A stretch of DNA of 64,000 bases from VRUE01 sp963715625. Lineage in GTDB: Bacteria; Actinomycetota; Thermoleophilia; Solirubrobacterales; 70-9. How positions within the stretch are numbered: the first letter of the stretch is position 1; each line of letters opens with the position of its first letter. Where the stretch lies: positions 124,001 through 188,000 of the forward strand of contig OY970260.1 in the NCBI GenBank assembly GCA_963715625.1, read 5' to 3'. A model generated the notes under the pieces. It worked only from the letters and a program-made list of their open reading frames with translations. It was not told the origin of the DNA and ran no database searches. Both the position numbers and the translations under genes were made by a program. Of the stretch, positions 8,490-19,321 are shown piece by piece.

Positions 8490-9338
8490 TCAGGGCGCCC
8501 CCTGGCCACCAACCCGGCCCGAGGTCCTATGTATCGCCAGCTGCGCCGGCCTCGACGCCCGCATCCTCCTCGCCACCAGGGACGTCTTCGCCAGGAACCT
8601 GGCCCAGCCGTCGCCGCGGTAGAGCCCCGCCCTCAGCAGCTCCAGCGGGTCCTGTCGTGCCCCGGGCAGATACGGCATGGTCCGCCTCGGGATGGCCACC
8701 TGGCTGTCGAGGATCACAGCGGTCGCGTACCCGGCGCTCGCTGCCGCATCCTTGACTCGCTCGTCGTAGCTGGAGAAGGGGTAGGCGAGGGCGCGGCAGG
8801 GTCGCCGAAGCTCCCGCTCGCATTCCTCGCGCGACTGGCGCAGCTCGCCCGCCAGCTCCTCGTCGTCGAGCAACGCAAGGTCGGCGTGGGTGCGGGTGTG
8901 CGAGCCGATCTCCCAGCCCCTGTCCTGCAGCCGCCGAAGCTCATCCCAGGTCATGCAATCCAGCTCGCTCTCGAAGGGGGTGCCGACCCACCGGCCCATC
9001 TCCGACCAGGCCATCGGCTCCCGCGACGTGGCGAAGGCCGTCGGGACGAAGACGGTGGCGGGCACCCCCAGCCGGGCCAGCACCGGATAGCCCTCGCGAA
9101 GCACCGAGCGATAGGCGTCGTCGAAGGTTACGACCAGCGTCTTGCCGCTCGGCCGCTCGGCCAGGGCGGCCGACAGGGTCATCGGCCTGTAGCCGCGCCG
9201 GAGCAGGAAGCGCAACTGCCCCTCGAGCCGGCGCGGCTCGATCGCGAACTCGCTGGGCCAGCTCTCGCTGACGCCGTGATGGCAGAGGATCAGTAGGTCG
9301 TTGGCCCCGCGGATATGCCATACGCTAGCCAGCCGCAT
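8490..9338 (-). CDS. Polysaccharide deacetylase (NodB domain)
   Basis: It is a paralogue of the 5425-6219 product, with 'VTFDDAYRSV', 'GSHTRTHADL' and 'LAYPFSSYDERV'. The start is uncertain. The frame is open to a GTG at 9380, but homology to the paralogue begins near 'SVWHIRGANDLL', so ATG at 9338 (or 9350) is chosen. That ATG overlaps, head to head, the ATG of the divergent ATP-grasp gene, leaving no room for a conventional promoter between them. Confidence 0.8.
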   Translation of the reverse strand: MRLASVWHIRGANDLLILCHHGVSESWPSEFAIEPRRLEGQLRFLLRRGYRPMTLSAALAERPSGKTLVVTFDDAYRSVLREGYPVLARLGVPATVFVPTAFATSREPMAWSEMGRWVGTPFESELDCMTWDELRRLQDRGWEIGSHTRTHADLALLDDEELAGELRQSREECERELRRPCRALAYPFSSYDERVKDAAASAGYATAVILDSQVAIPRRTMPYLPGARQDPLELLRAGLYRGDGWARFLAKTSLVARRMRASRPAQLAIHRTSGRVGGQGAP

Positions 9339-10558
9339 GAAGCCCGGCATCCTGCTCACCGACGCGCACGCTCGGTCCACCGTCGGCGCCTGCGAGTGCC
9401 TCGCCCGCCACGGCTACAGGGTCGGCGCGGCAACCAGCGACCCGCCGGCGCCAGGGCAGTGGTCGCGGCGCGTGAGCGCGCGGTTCAGCCTCCCTGACCC
9501 GCGCGCGGACCAGCGTGGCTTCGCCGAACAGGTCGCCGAGGCGGCGCGCTCGGGCTGCTTCGAGACGGCTCTCCCCAGCAGCGACGCTTCCGTGCTGGCC
9601 CTCTCGAACCACCGTGATGTCTTCGATGACGGGGTCCAGCTCGGCATGCCATCTCACGAGGTGGTCGACCGCTGCGTCAACAAGGTGGCGATGCTCGACG
9701 AAGCGGAGAAGGCCGGCCTGGCCTCACCGGAGAGCTTTGCCTGCTCGAGCCCCGAGGAGGCTAGCTCGACAGCGGCCCGCCTCGGCTACCCGGTGTTGCT
9801 GAAGCCGCGCCAGACCGTCTTCGACGACAAGGGAGCCCTGAAGCAACGCCAGACCTTGATCGCCGAAGACGAGGCGACCCTGCTGGCGGCGCTTCCCGGC
9901 TTCGGCCTGCCCTGTCTCCTACAGCGCTTCGAGCGGGGCGACACCGTTCTCGATCGCCGGCGTGGCTGCCGGGGACCGCCTGCTGGCGATCGCCTTCTCG
10001 CGCTACGCGCGAACCTGGCCACCCGAGGGGGGACCGGTCTCCTCCTCGTGCACCGAGACCCCGCCAGAGGATCTCGTCCGGCGCGTAGACGCCCTGATCC
10101 GGGTGCTCGGCTGGCAGGGCATCTTCGAGCTCGAGCTGATCGAGCGGGCCGACGGCGGCTTCGCGGCGATCGACTTCAACCCGCGCCTCTACGGATCGAT
10201 CGCGCTGGCGGAGCGGGCGGGTGCGCCCATCCCGGCTGTCTGGTGCGACTGGCTCCTGAAGGGAGAGGTTGACGAGTGCGCCGCCCGGCCCGGCGTCTTC
10301 TACCGCTGGGAGGAGGCGGAGACCCGGAACGCGCTGCGGAGGCTGCGGACGGGGCGGATCCGCGATGCCCTAACGGTGCTCCGCCCCCGCCGGCCGCTGG
10401 CGCGCGCCTATTTCCGCTGGAGCGACCCGGCGCCGGCGATGGCGATGCTCATGCGCATGGTCAAGAGCCGCCGGGCGGACCGGCGCTCGGCAAGGGCTGG
10501 GCGCCGAGCGGCCGGCGAGTCGGCCGCGGCCGCGGAGAAGCACGCCGTGCGGCGATGA
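9337..10558 (+). pseudogene. ATP-grasp protein, frameshifted
   Basis: The first frame (9337 to about 9947) gives an ATP-grasp N-terminal and central region ('GYPVLLKPRQTVFDDKG', 'PCLLQRFERGDTV'). The rest of the family sequence ('IAGVAAGDRLLAIAFSRYARTWPPEGG', 'GIFELELIERADGGFAAIDFNPRLYGS') is in another frame ending at 10558. Restoring one base near 9945-9948, where GTTCTC probably was GTNTTCTC, rejoins them. ATP-grasp enzymes in such loci typically ligate or modify small molecules or sugars. It is either a pseudogene or a sequencing error. The 3' end overlaps the convergent gene by about 98 bp. Confidence 0.75.
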
Positions 10559-11090
10559 GGACCGCGGCCGTCATCGCGAGCAGGGCCCCGGCGTAGAGCG
10601 CGTACGGGATGGTGACCGCCGTCCCGGCAAACGGCCAGAGCAGCGAGACGCCGGGCCCGGTCGCCAGGTCCCGCAAGAGATGGGTCGAGACGCCGAAGGC
10701 GATGCCGAGCGCCACCTGACGCCGGTCGCGCTGTTTCACGAGCAGACAGATCGCCAGCAGGACCGCCACCATGGACGCGCTGTGGCTGTACGGCCGCGGC
10801 AGGGCGCCCGTCAGGAAATGGGATCCCAGGTAGCCGGGGATGTGGTCGACGTCGATCGCCACGCTGGCGAGGAGGGCGCCCACGACGAAGAGCAGCGGCA
10901 ACCGGGTTCGGGTCAGCGCCATCGCAGCGAGCAGCGCGACGGCACAGGTCGCCAGGTGCGCCGGCTCGTCGACCAGGCCGAAGGCGATGCTCGCGGTCGA
11001 GCCTTCGACCAGCCCCCAAGCGAGATCGAGGGCGAGGATCGCCCCGACCAGGCCGATGGCGAAGATGGCAAGCTTGCGGGAAGAGGCCAA
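10461..11090 (-). CDS. Membrane-bound metal-dependent hydrolase (YdjM/DUF457-like)
   Basis: This 209-residue protein has about six hydrophobic segments with conserved polar motifs 'DEPAHL', 'DVDHIPGYLGS', 'YSHSAS' and 'STHLLRDL', matching the YdjM-type inner-membrane hydrolase family, whose substrate is unknown. It starts with TTG; no better start is evident. It is convergent with and overlaps the ATP-grasp pseudogene. Confidence 0.7.
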   Translation of the reverse strand: MASSRKLAIFAIGLVGAILALDLAWGLVEGSTASIAFGLVDEPAHLATCAVALLAAMALTRTRLPLLFVVGALLASVAIDVDHIPGYLGSHFLTGALPRPYSHSASMVAVLLAICLLVKQRDRRQVALGIAFGVSTHLLRDLATGPGVSLLWPFAGTAVTIPYALYAGALLAMTAAVLIAARRASPRPRPTRRPLGAQPLPSAGPPGGS

Positions 11091-11275
11091 GTGGAAAACG
11101 ATAGCTCGCCTCGCATTTGAGGCGGTCCAGGCTCTCAGCTCCCTCGGCCTCGTCGGCGCAGGGAGAGGGTGCGCGCTCTTGTGACCGGAGGACTCCAGAA
11201 ACCGGACTTCGTGGAATCGGAGGTAGATCAGCCAATGACACCAGCAAGCGTTCGAGTACAGCCGATGCCTCCACG

Positions 11276-11470
11276 CTAAGAGGCGCTTTCAGTCTCTATT
11301 CCGTGAAACTCAATCCTGCTCATCACTCCAACTTCTGCTGTACCAGCGATAGAACTCCAATGCCCAAGCAATCCAATTACGCCAAATGCCGCGCCGATCA
11401 GCTCTCCCCTGATCAGCAAGGCTGCCGACAGGATCAAAAACCCGGCTGCCAAAAATAGTCTTGCCTTCAC
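11276..11470 (-). CDS. Small membrane protein, unknown
   Basis: These 64 residues start at a GTG preceded by GAAGGG at about -11. Two hydrophobic stretches ('LFLAAGFLILSAALLI' and 'LIGAAFGVIGLLG') indicate a two-helix membrane protein. Base composition is lower in GC than neighbouring genes. I do not recognise a family. It may be a real small gene or a chance frame. Confidence 0.45.
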   Translation of the reverse strand: MKARLFLAAGFLILSAALLIRGELIGAAFGVIGLLGHWSSIAGTAEVGVMSRIEFHGIETESAS

Positions 11471-11768
11471 TGCGGACCCTTCGGTGACTGACGATTCATC
11501 GATCTAAGAGTGGATGGTTTTACGCCCTGGAAACAATGCTGAATCTTGGTAGGCAGCGGTCAGAACCGTGGCCAATAAGCAAAGCGACCGTACTGAGAAA
11601 ACGGATCCGGACCGGTGGCTCCGAGCGCGCCGAGGAAGCCGAGGCCGCTAGATGACGTGCCTCACCACGTTCCGAACACCATGACATTGACCCGGAACTG
11701 CCGAGAGGCGGGGGGTGTCGAAGCCGCAAGGAGGACGCCACGTGACGGTCGGTGCGTGCGTGGGCGAT

Positions 11769-12005
11769 TCACTGCGCGGACCCCCCGAACCGTTCTTGAG
11801 CCCTCTGCATCTTCTTCGGGCCGTAAAAGCGACGCGCCCACCAGGACGATGGGTCTGCGAGTTGACACGCCACCGCCGTCCAGATCAATCCCGGAAATAG
11901 GAATCCGATAGCAAATGCCAGTCTCTGGCCCTTTAGCCACGTTATGACCGCGGGAAGCACGAACAAACCGAAAAATATGATCCCCGCCTGAAGTCGCTCA
12001 GGCAC
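11769..12005 (-). CDS. Small membrane protein, unknown
   Basis: These 78 residues have two hydrophobic helices ('GIIFFGLFVLPAVITWL' and 'FAIGFLFPGLIWTAVACQL') followed by 'WWARRFYGPKKMQRAQERFGG', a charged cytoplasmic tail. The GTG start is preceded by a GGGAGGGG run. It lies in a 1.2-kb, lower-GC stretch between the hydrolase and the XRE gene; I see nothing else convincing in 11091-12297 apart from this and the 64-residue gene. Confidence 0.5.
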   Translation of the reverse strand: MPERLQAGIIFFGLFVLPAVITWLKGQRLAFAIGFLFPGLIWTAVACQLADPSSWWARRFYGPKKMQRAQERFGGSAQ

Positions 12006-12297
12006 ATCCCCTCCCGTTCATCGAGCCGAATCCACCGGCGCTCCACTGTACATCTCCCACGGATCGCAATCTCCAAAGCTACGCCCCACACCGGCGACAT
12101 ATTCCCCGCACTGCCAGGCTTGGATTAGCCTACATTCCTACAGCACAGATTGAACGAGATGCAAGTCGTTGGTCGAACTTTGCGTTCTGTAATTTTTCTC
12201 AGTGGAAATCAGTCCAGTGTCAATTCCCACTCACCATGCGGGTTCGGAGACAACTCAGTCTCTAAAAACGGCGAAAGTTAAGGCCAGAAAAAATGTC

Positions 12298-12612
12298 CTA
12301 TCGCCCTTTCGGCGAGCGCCGGGGGCGGCGCAGGCGCACGTCCTGGAGGCGCTGCCCCAGCTCGTCGTCCTTGGCGAGAAGGTCCAGGTCTTCTTCCAGG
12401 CCAAGCACCGCGAGCACGCTGGCCAGCACACCGAGGCTCGTGGAGAGCTCGCCGTGCTCAAGCCGGGACAGGGTCCCGCGCGTAACGCCTACCCGGCTGG
12501 CCAGCTCCGCGAGCGACATCCGCCGCCGGAGCCGCGCCAGCCGCAGGCGCTCGCCGAGCGCCTCGGCGCGGCGCTGAGTTTGCGGAAAAAGGGGAGTGTC
12601 AGCGCGTGACAT
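12298..12612 (-). CDS. XRE-family transcriptional regulator (HipB-like), orphan
   Basis: This 104-residue protein contains an HTH_3 domain at about 18-75 ('LRLARLRRRMSLAELASRVGVTRGTLSRLEHGE') and a basic C-terminal tail ending 'RRPRRSPKGR'. This shape is typical of HipB-like antitoxins that precede a HipA kinase, but no HipA gene follows: downstream is AT-richer sequence without a long frame. A 43-bp inverted repeat covers its start region and probably is its own operator. Confidence 0.75.
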   Translation of the reverse strand: MSRADTPLFPQTQRRAEALGERLRLARLRRRMSLAELASRVGVTRGTLSRLEHGELSTSLGVLASVLAVLGLEEDLDLLAKDDELGQRLQDVRLRRPRRSPKGR

Positions 12613-12614
12613 GA

Positions 12615-12657
12615 TCGATAGATCATGCCATATACCGCAAATGGCAAGATCTATCGA
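12615..12657. promoter_or_regulatory. Large operator upstream of the XRE gene
   Basis: A 17-base arm (TCGATAGATCATGCCAT, 12615-12631) and its complement at 12641-12657 match at 16 of 17 positions around a 9-base centre. The repeat starts 2 bases upstream of the XRE ATG and ends 9 bases before the pckG stop. Autoregulation by the XRE protein is the natural reading. Confidence 0.6.
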
Positions 12658-12666
12658 CCGAAAGCT

Positions 12667-14489
<1,823 letters not shown>

Positions 14490-14493
<4 letters not shown>

Positions 14494-14816
14494 TGTTCAT
14501 CGGGCCCGTTGGGGTCTTCGCCGGTGTTGAGGTCGATCACGCTGATGTCCGCGTCCTCGTTGCGGATCTTCAGCGTCGCGGCCTGCGTTCCGCCGCCCTT
14601 CACCTCGACGGTGCAGGTAAAAGTGTTGCCCGCCTTGACCTCGACATCGGACGGGCAGTCGACCGAGGTGACCTTCGCCCCCAGCGACTTCGAGAGGCTC
14701 GCCTGCAGCTGTTCCTCGGTCTTGGTGCCGTCGATCACGGTTTCGCCGCAGCCGGCGAAGAAGGCGGCAGCCAGAGCCACCGCGGCTATCGAGCCGAGCA
14801 ACCTCGAGAAGCTCAT
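14490..14816 (-). CDS. DUF4333-type lipoprotein
   Basis: The protein has an N-terminal signal with lipobox 'AAFFAGC' and a short domain with 'VDCPSDVEVKAGNTFTCTVEVKGGGTQAATLKI', characteristic of DUF4333 proteins, which often sit as lipoproteins on actinobacterial cells; their role is unknown. ATG at 14816 follows a GGGAGAGGG ribosome-binding site and is preferred over the GTG at 14840. Its stop overlaps the pckG start. Confidence 0.8.
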
Positions 14817-14863
14817 CCCTCTCCCATTCGGATGGGTCACTCGGGGAAGTATCCCAAGCCTGC

Positions 14864-15994
14864 CTAAAGCCCAGGCCGACCCTCGTTGACCCAGGTGGCG
14901 AGCAGCGGGTCGACCAGGCGCCAGCCGCTCGCGGTAGCCGGGTCCTCGACGATCTCACCACGGTCGCGGAGCGCATCCACGGCGGTGCGCACCGCGCCGC
15001 CCCGCGAGCCGCCCTGGCGCCGTCCGGCGGCGTAGACGCCTTCCCGGTTCTCGGCAATCGCGGCGAGGACCCGCCGCTGAGACGTCGGCAGCGAGGACCA
15101 GGTCGCGCGCAGCTCGTCGCGAACGTGGTGCATGACCTCGTCGAAGGCGGAGAGCCAGATCTCCTCGGTGATCTCCTCGCCTTCGCCGGCGAGCTCCCAG
15201 AGGACGTGAGCGATGAGCATCGTGCGCTGGGGGTGCCCCTGCGAGGCACCGAGCAGCAGGCCGAGGGCAGCGCCGAGCCTGCGCCCACCGGCCTCGAAGC
15301 GCTCTGAGACGTACGGCGCCACGTCAACCGGGGACAGCGGCGGCAGCTCGACCGGCCCGGCCTGACCGTAGAAGGCGCGGCGACGATCCCCGAAGAGCTC
15401 GCGCATCATCCCCACGTGCGAGCCCGCGAAGACGTAGCTCGCCGCATCGCCGTGGTGCTGAATCTCCGAGCGGATCACCGCGTCGGCGCGATCCTTGGTT
15501 GCGAGGATGTCCTGAAACTCGTCGAAGACGACGAGGGTGCGAGTGCCATCGCGCTCATGCAGGCGGAGGGGAAGCCCGAGGCGCTCGAGCAACGGGGGCT
15601 CCGCCTGGGGATCGACCGTCACCTCGACGCCGGCCGGAACCGGCCCGCCGCCGAGACGCAGCGTTGGGCGCAGCATGCGCCGGACGCCCGCGAACCACGT
15701 CGCCGCGCTGCCCTGGAGCTGCTCGACGTAGGCCCGCTCGATTCGCCGGGCGATGTCGTCCAGGGTGAGCACGCCGAAGAAATCGACGTAGACGGCTGCC
15801 CAACCGGCTCTGCGGGCGTCCTCGACGACACGGTTCAGAAGGGAGGTCTTGCCGTAGCGTCGCGGCGCGACAAGCCGGCTGTTGTTGCCGCTATCCGCCC
15901 TTTTCAGCAGCAGGCGCGTCTGGTCGTCCCGGTCGAGCAGATCCTCGGGCGGCACGGGCTCGCTGAAACGAAACGGGTTCCTGCTCTCATTCAT
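14864..15994 (-). CDS. AAA-family ATPase (archaeal ATPase/STAND-like)
   Basis: This 376-residue protein has Walker A 'VAPRRYGKTSLLNRV' near residue 42, Walker B 'TLVVFDEFQDIL' near 160, the sensor-like 'AGSHVGMM', and a C-terminal winged-helix ('LPTSQRRVLAAIAENREGVYAAGRR'). Related ATPases occur as scattered, often horizontally transferred, genes of unclear function, possibly defence or signalling. A second, damaged relative lies at 21452-22064. Repeated AGAGCA half-sites lie immediately upstream. Confidence 0.8.
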   Translation of the reverse strand: MNESRNPFRFSEPVPPEDLLDRDDQTRLLLKRADSGNNSRLVAPRRYGKTSLLNRVVEDARRAGWAAVYVDFFGVLTLDDIARRIERAYVEQLQGSAATWFAGVRRMLRPTLRLGGGPVPAGVEVTVDPQAEPPLLERLGLPLRLHERDGTRTLVVFDEFQDILATKDRADAVIRSEIQHHGDAASYVFAGSHVGMMRELFGDRRRAFYGQAGPVELPPLSPVDVAPYVSERFEAGGRRLGAALGLLLGASQGHPQRTMLIAHVLWELAGEGEEITEEIWLSAFDEVMHHVRDELRATWSSLPTSQRRVLAAIAENREGVYAAGRRQGGSRGGAVRTAVDALRDRGEIVEDPATASGWRLVDPLLATWVNEGRPGL

Positions 15995-16023
15995 AGAGCA
16001 ATTCTGCTCTTAAATATAGAGCA
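15995..16023. promoter_or_regulatory. Repeated half-site operator candidate
   Basis: AGAGCA (15995), TGCTCT (16005) and AGAGCA (16018) form overlapping inverted repeats in an AT-rich patch directly before the AAA ATPase start and 40 bases before sucC. It may control one or both divergent genes. Confidence 0.45.
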
Positions 16024-16063
16024 AACGGCCCGGCACACCGTTGGATAGGGTTCCGCGCCGCTG

Positions 16064-17281
16064 ATGAGGTTCTTCGAGTACGAGGCAAGGCAGATCGTCG
16101 AGCTGGCGGGGATTCCCGTCACCAAGTACGGGTTCTGCACCAGCGCCGAGGAGGCGCGCAAGGTCGCCGAGGAGATCGGCGGGCCGGTCGTGGTCAAGTC
16201 CCAGGTGCTCAGCGGGGGGCGGATGAAGGCCGGGGGGGTCAAGTTCGCCGGCACGCCGGACGAGGCCGCGGCGCACGCAGAGGACATCCTGAAGCTGGAG
16301 ATCAACGGGCACATGCCGCGCGGCGTCCTCGTCGACCCCAAGGCCGAGGTCAGGCAGGAGTACTACGCCGGCATCGTCTGGGACGGCACCGCGAAGCGGC
16401 CGCTGATGCTGTTCAGCGACATGGGCGGGATCGACATCGAGGAGGTCGCCGAGACCCACCCCGACCACGTCGGCCGCGGCCACGTCTCCAACCTGCTGCC
16501 GATTGCCGACTTCGAGGCCAAGCAGGTCATCGCCGCCACCGGCGTCACCGGCTCGCAGCTGAACCGGGCGACGCCGATCCTCGCCCGCCTCGCCCGCCTC
16601 TTCCGCGACAACGACATGACCCTGGCCGAGATCAACCCGCTGGCCGAGCTCGCCGACGGCAGCTTCGTCGCCCTCGACGCCCACATGGAGATGGAGAACG
16701 AGGCGGTCGGCCGCCAGAAGGGCCTGCTGCGCAAGCGGCTGCAGATCGCCGAGGAGGACACCCGCGAGACCTACGAGCCCTCCGACTTCGAGCGCCACGT
16801 GGCCGCGATCGACGCCGCCGACCACCGCGGCGTGATCCAGGGCAAGGACCACGGCTTCGAGGGGAACCTGGGCCTCGTGATCGGCGCCGGCGGCGGCTCG
16901 CTGACGCTGACCGACGCGGTCCGCAGCCGGGGGGGCAAGCCCGCCAACTACTCCGAGATCGGCGGCAACCCCTCGGTCGCCAAGGCCTGCGGCCTGGCCA
17001 AGGAGGTGCTCGAAAAGGACGGGGTCGAGAAGATCGCGGTGATGATGTCGATCGTCTCCAACACCCGGGTCGACATCGTCGCCCGCGGCGTGATCAAGGC
17101 CTGCCTCGAGCTCGGCAAGGACCCAGGCGAGATGATCGCGATCTTCCGCATCCCCGGCGCCTGGGAGGACGAGGGCTTCAAGATCCTCGAGCGCTACGGG
17201 GTCGAGTACTGCGACCGCTCGGTCTCGATGTGGGAGGCGGCCGGACGCGCCGTCGCCAAGATCCAGGGGGCTCCCGCATGA
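16064..17281 (+). CDS. sucC: Succinate-CoA ligase, beta subunit
   Basis: This 405-residue protein starts with an ATP-grasp domain ('VVVKSQVLSGGRMKAGGVKFA', 'AEINPLAEL') and ends with a CoA-ligase flavodoxin-like domain ('GGNPSVAKACGLAKEVLEKDGVEKIAV'). With the alpha subunit it interconverts succinyl-CoA and succinate, generating ATP or GTP in the TCA cycle. A related malate-CoA ligase activity cannot be excluded from sequence. sucD follows after 58 bases. Confidence 0.9.
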   Translation: MRFFEYEARQIVELAGIPVTKYGFCTSAEEARKVAEEIGGPVVVKSQVLSGGRMKAGGVKFAGTPDEAAAHAEDILKLEINGHMPRGVLVDPKAEVRQEYYAGIVWDGTAKRPLMLFSDMGGIDIEEVAETHPDHVGRGHVSNLLPIADFEAKQVIAATGVTGSQLNRATPILARLARLFRDNDMTLAEINPLAELADGSFVALDAHMEMENEAVGRQKGLLRKRLQIAEEDTRETYEPSDFERHVAAIDAADHRGVIQGKDHGFEGNLGLVIGAGGGSLTLTDAVRSRGGKPANYSEIGGNPSVAKACGLAKEVLEKDGVEKIAVMMSIVSNTRVDIVARGVIKACLELGKDPGEMIAIFRIPGAWEDEGFKILERYGVEYCDRSVSMWEAAGRAVAKIQGAPA

Positions 17282-17339
17282 CCGCGCGGTCGACATTTCA
17301 ACCGGTAAGCGGTGGAAAAGGCGACCGCAGAGGTGAGTC

Positions 17340-18257
17340 GTGAGCATCCTGCTGAGCAAGGAGACGACCTTCATCGTCCAGGGGATCACCGGGCGCGAGG
17401 CGGTCAACCTGACCAGGGAGTGCCTCGACTACGGCTCCAAGATCGTCGGCGGCGTCACCCCCGGCCGCAAGGGCCGCGAGGTGCACGGCGTGCCGGTCTT
17501 CGACACCGTCGCCCAGGCGGTCGAGAACCACGGCGCCCCGATCGACGGCTCCGTCGTCACCGTCCCCCCCGCCTTCACCAAGGACGCGGTGCTGGAGGCG
17601 ATCGAGAACGGGATCGAGCTGATCGTGATCGTCACCGAGCGGATCCCGCGCCGCGACGTCGCCCAGATGGTCGAGCTGGCGAGCCTGCGCGGGGCGCGGA
17701 TCATCGGCCCCAACTGCCTCGGCCTGATCGTCCCGGAGGTCTGCAAGATGGGAGGAATAGGTGGCCCCGCCAAGGACGCCGCCAAGGCCTACGCCCCCGG
17801 CCCGGTCGGCGTGATGAGCCGCTCCGGTGGGATGACCACCGAGATCTCCTCCTCGCTGACGCAGGCCGGCCTCGGCGTCTCCACCGCAGTCTCGATCGGC
17901 GGCGACGCGATCATCGGCTCGACCTACGCCGAGCTGATGCCCTATTTCGAGGCCGATGAGCAAACCCGGGCGATCGTGATCTACACCGAGCCCGGCGGCC
18001 GCATGGAGGCGCAACTCTCCGGGTGGGTGAAGGAGAACGACAGCCGCCTGCCGATCGTCGCCTTCATGGCCGGCAAGTTCATGGACGACGAGGAGATGAA
18101 GGGGATGAGCTTCGGCCACGCCGGCACGATCGTCGAGGGCGTCGAGGACACCGCGACCGAGAAGATCGCCCGCCTCGAAGCCGCCGGCATCCGCGTGGTC
18201 GAGCGGATCGACGAGATACCCGACGCGGTCAAGGAGAAGCTGGGGGTGACGGCGTGA
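17340..18257 (+). CDS. sucD: Succinate-CoA ligase, alpha subunit
   Basis: This 305-residue protein has an N-terminal CoA-binding Rossmann fold ('FIVQGITGREAVNLTRECLDYGSKIVGGVTPG') and the phosphohistidine loop 'SFGHAGTIVEG' with the catalytic His. The GTG start is preceded by GAGGTGA. It pairs with sucC just upstream. A hairpin follows, then a ferredoxin gene. Confidence 0.92.
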   Translation: MSILLSKETTFIVQGITGREAVNLTRECLDYGSKIVGGVTPGRKGREVHGVPVFDTVAQAVENHGAPIDGSVVTVPPAFTKDAVLEAIENGIELIVIVTERIPRRDVAQMVELASLRGARIIGPNCLGLIVPEVCKMGGIGGPAKDAAKAYAPGPVGVMSRSGGMTTEISSSLTQAGLGVSTAVSIGGDAIIGSTYAELMPYFEADEQTRAIVIYTEPGGRMEAQLSGWVKENDSRLPIVAFMAGKFMDDEEMKGMSFGHAGTIVEGVEDTATEKIARLEAAGIRVVERIDEIPDAVKEKLGVTA

Positions 18258-18258
18258 G

Positions 18259-18307
18259 CTTCCGGTGCGCCTTTCCCCCCATATGCGTGGATAAAGCGCA
18301 CCGGAAG
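18259..18307 (+). terminator. Hairpin between sucD and ferredoxin
   Basis: Perfect 12-bp arms (CTTCCGGTGCGC and its complement) enclose a 25-base loop starting directly after the sucD stop. There is no T-tract, so it may be an attenuator or RNA-processing or stabilising hairpin more than a terminator. Confidence 0.5.
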
Positions 18308-18318
18308 GGGTTGTTGGG

Positions 18319-18552
18319 ATGAGCGAGACGCTGCACAAGGTCTTCATCGACGTCGAGGTCGACGCCTCGGTCGCCGGCGACGCGGCGCTGGCTGCCAAGC
18401 TGGAGGAAGTCTGCCCGGTCGACATCTTCAAGGCGACCGACTCCGGGGTCGAAGTCGTCGAGGGCAACCTCGACGAGTGCGTCCTCTGCAACCTCTGCGT
18501 CGACGCCGCGCCCGAGGGCGCGGTCCGCGTCGTCAAGCTTTACGAGCGGTAA
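18319..18552 (+). CDS. Small ferredoxin, one [4Fe-4S] cluster
   Basis: These 77 residues contain Cys in 'EVCPVDIFK' and the C-x2-C-x2-C group in 'ECVLCNLCVDAAPEGAV'. The residue that would be the fourth cysteine of this second group is Ala, so four cysteines remain for a single cluster. Its position after sucCD suggests electron transfer linked to the TCA cycle. The 3' end overlaps the convergent HxlR gene by 20 bp. Confidence 0.75.
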   Translation: MSETLHKVFIDVEVDASVAGDAALAAKLEEVCPVDIFKATDSGVEVVEGNLDECVLCNLCVDAAPEGAVRVVKLYER

Positions 18553-19210
18553 GCCCAGCCTCGTCCACGGCTTCTTCGTACAGCCGCTCGGGCAGGACGA
18601 CCATCGCCCGCAGCGCCGCCAGCGCCGCGGGGTCGCCTTCGACCGTCACCTCGCCCTCGCCCTCGTCGCCGACGACGAGGGTGCCGAGCACCGCCCGCGG
18701 CTCGCCGGCCAGGATCAGGTCGGCGTCGGCCGCCTCGCCGCGCTCGGCGGCGATCCAGCCGTCGGCGATCTGCAGGCGGAAGCTGTTGCCGCCGCTGCGC
18801 AGCTGCACCGTCAACTCGGCGCCGGGCGGAGGCTGGAGGACGACGCGCAGCGAGTTGGGCAGCCAGGACGCTTCGATCGCGTCGACGTCGTCGATCTGGA
18901 AGAAGTTGAGCCCCCAGCGGGCCAGCTCGAGGATCGGCCGCTCCAGGCCCTGACCGAGCTCGGTCAGCTCGTAGGCCACCGCGGAGGCCGGCGGGTCGAG
19001 CTCGCGCCGGGCGACGATGCCTTCGCGCTCGAGGTCGCGCAGGCGCTTGGTCAGCACGTCGGTCGGCGCACCGCCGACGGCGCGGTCGAGGTCGGAGAAG
19101 CGCAGCGGCCCGAGCAGCAGCTCGCGCACGATCAGCAGCGACCAGCGCTCGCCGATCCGGTCGAGGGCGCCGGCGAGGCTGCATGCCTGGCCGTAGTTGC
19201 GGCGGGTCAT
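18533..19210 (-). CDS. HxlR-family transcriptional regulator with C-terminal SCP2-like domain
   Basis: This 225-residue protein has an HxlR winged helix at about 8-100 ('CSLAGALDRIGERWSLLIVRELLLGPLRFSDLDR', 'LTKRLRDLEREGIVAR'). It is followed by a domain with 'DADLILAGEPRAVLGTLVVG' that resembles sterol-carrier-type ligand binders. It is divergent from the MMPL transporter, with a 13-bp palindrome between them, so it probably represses the transporter in response to a hydrophobic ligand. Confidence 0.85.
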   Translation of the reverse strand: MTRRNYGQACSLAGALDRIGERWSLLIVRELLLGPLRFSDLDRAVGGAPTDVLTKRLRDLEREGIVARRELDPPASAVAYELTELGQGLERPILELARWGLNFFQIDDVDAIEASWLPNSLRVVLQPPPGAELTVQLRSGGNSFRLQIADGWIAAERGEAADADLILAGEPRAVLGTLVVGDEGEGEVTVEGDPAALAALRAMVVLPERLYEEAVDEAGLTARKA

Positions 19211-19230
19211 TGCTCGATTCTAGCAGCTTA

Positions 19231-19243
19231 ATTTGAATTTCAA
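19231..19243. promoter_or_regulatory. Palindrome between HxlR and MMPL genes
   Basis: TTTGAA-T-TTCAAA is a perfect palindrome around one central base, in the short AT-rich region between divergent genes. It is the best candidate operator for the HxlR protein. Confidence 0.55.
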
Positions 19244-19321
19244 AGTTAGCGCTTGGAATTCTGGTACATTCTGTCTCGTGTTCCCTCTCACGCCTGCCCC
19301 GGCCCGCGCGTTGAACCCCCG

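Noticed and set aside
11091..12297. Further genes in the lower-GC gap
   Set aside because: Other frames are short, lack ribosome-binding sites and are compositionally unlike proteins; only two small membrane proteins are kept, with modest confidence.
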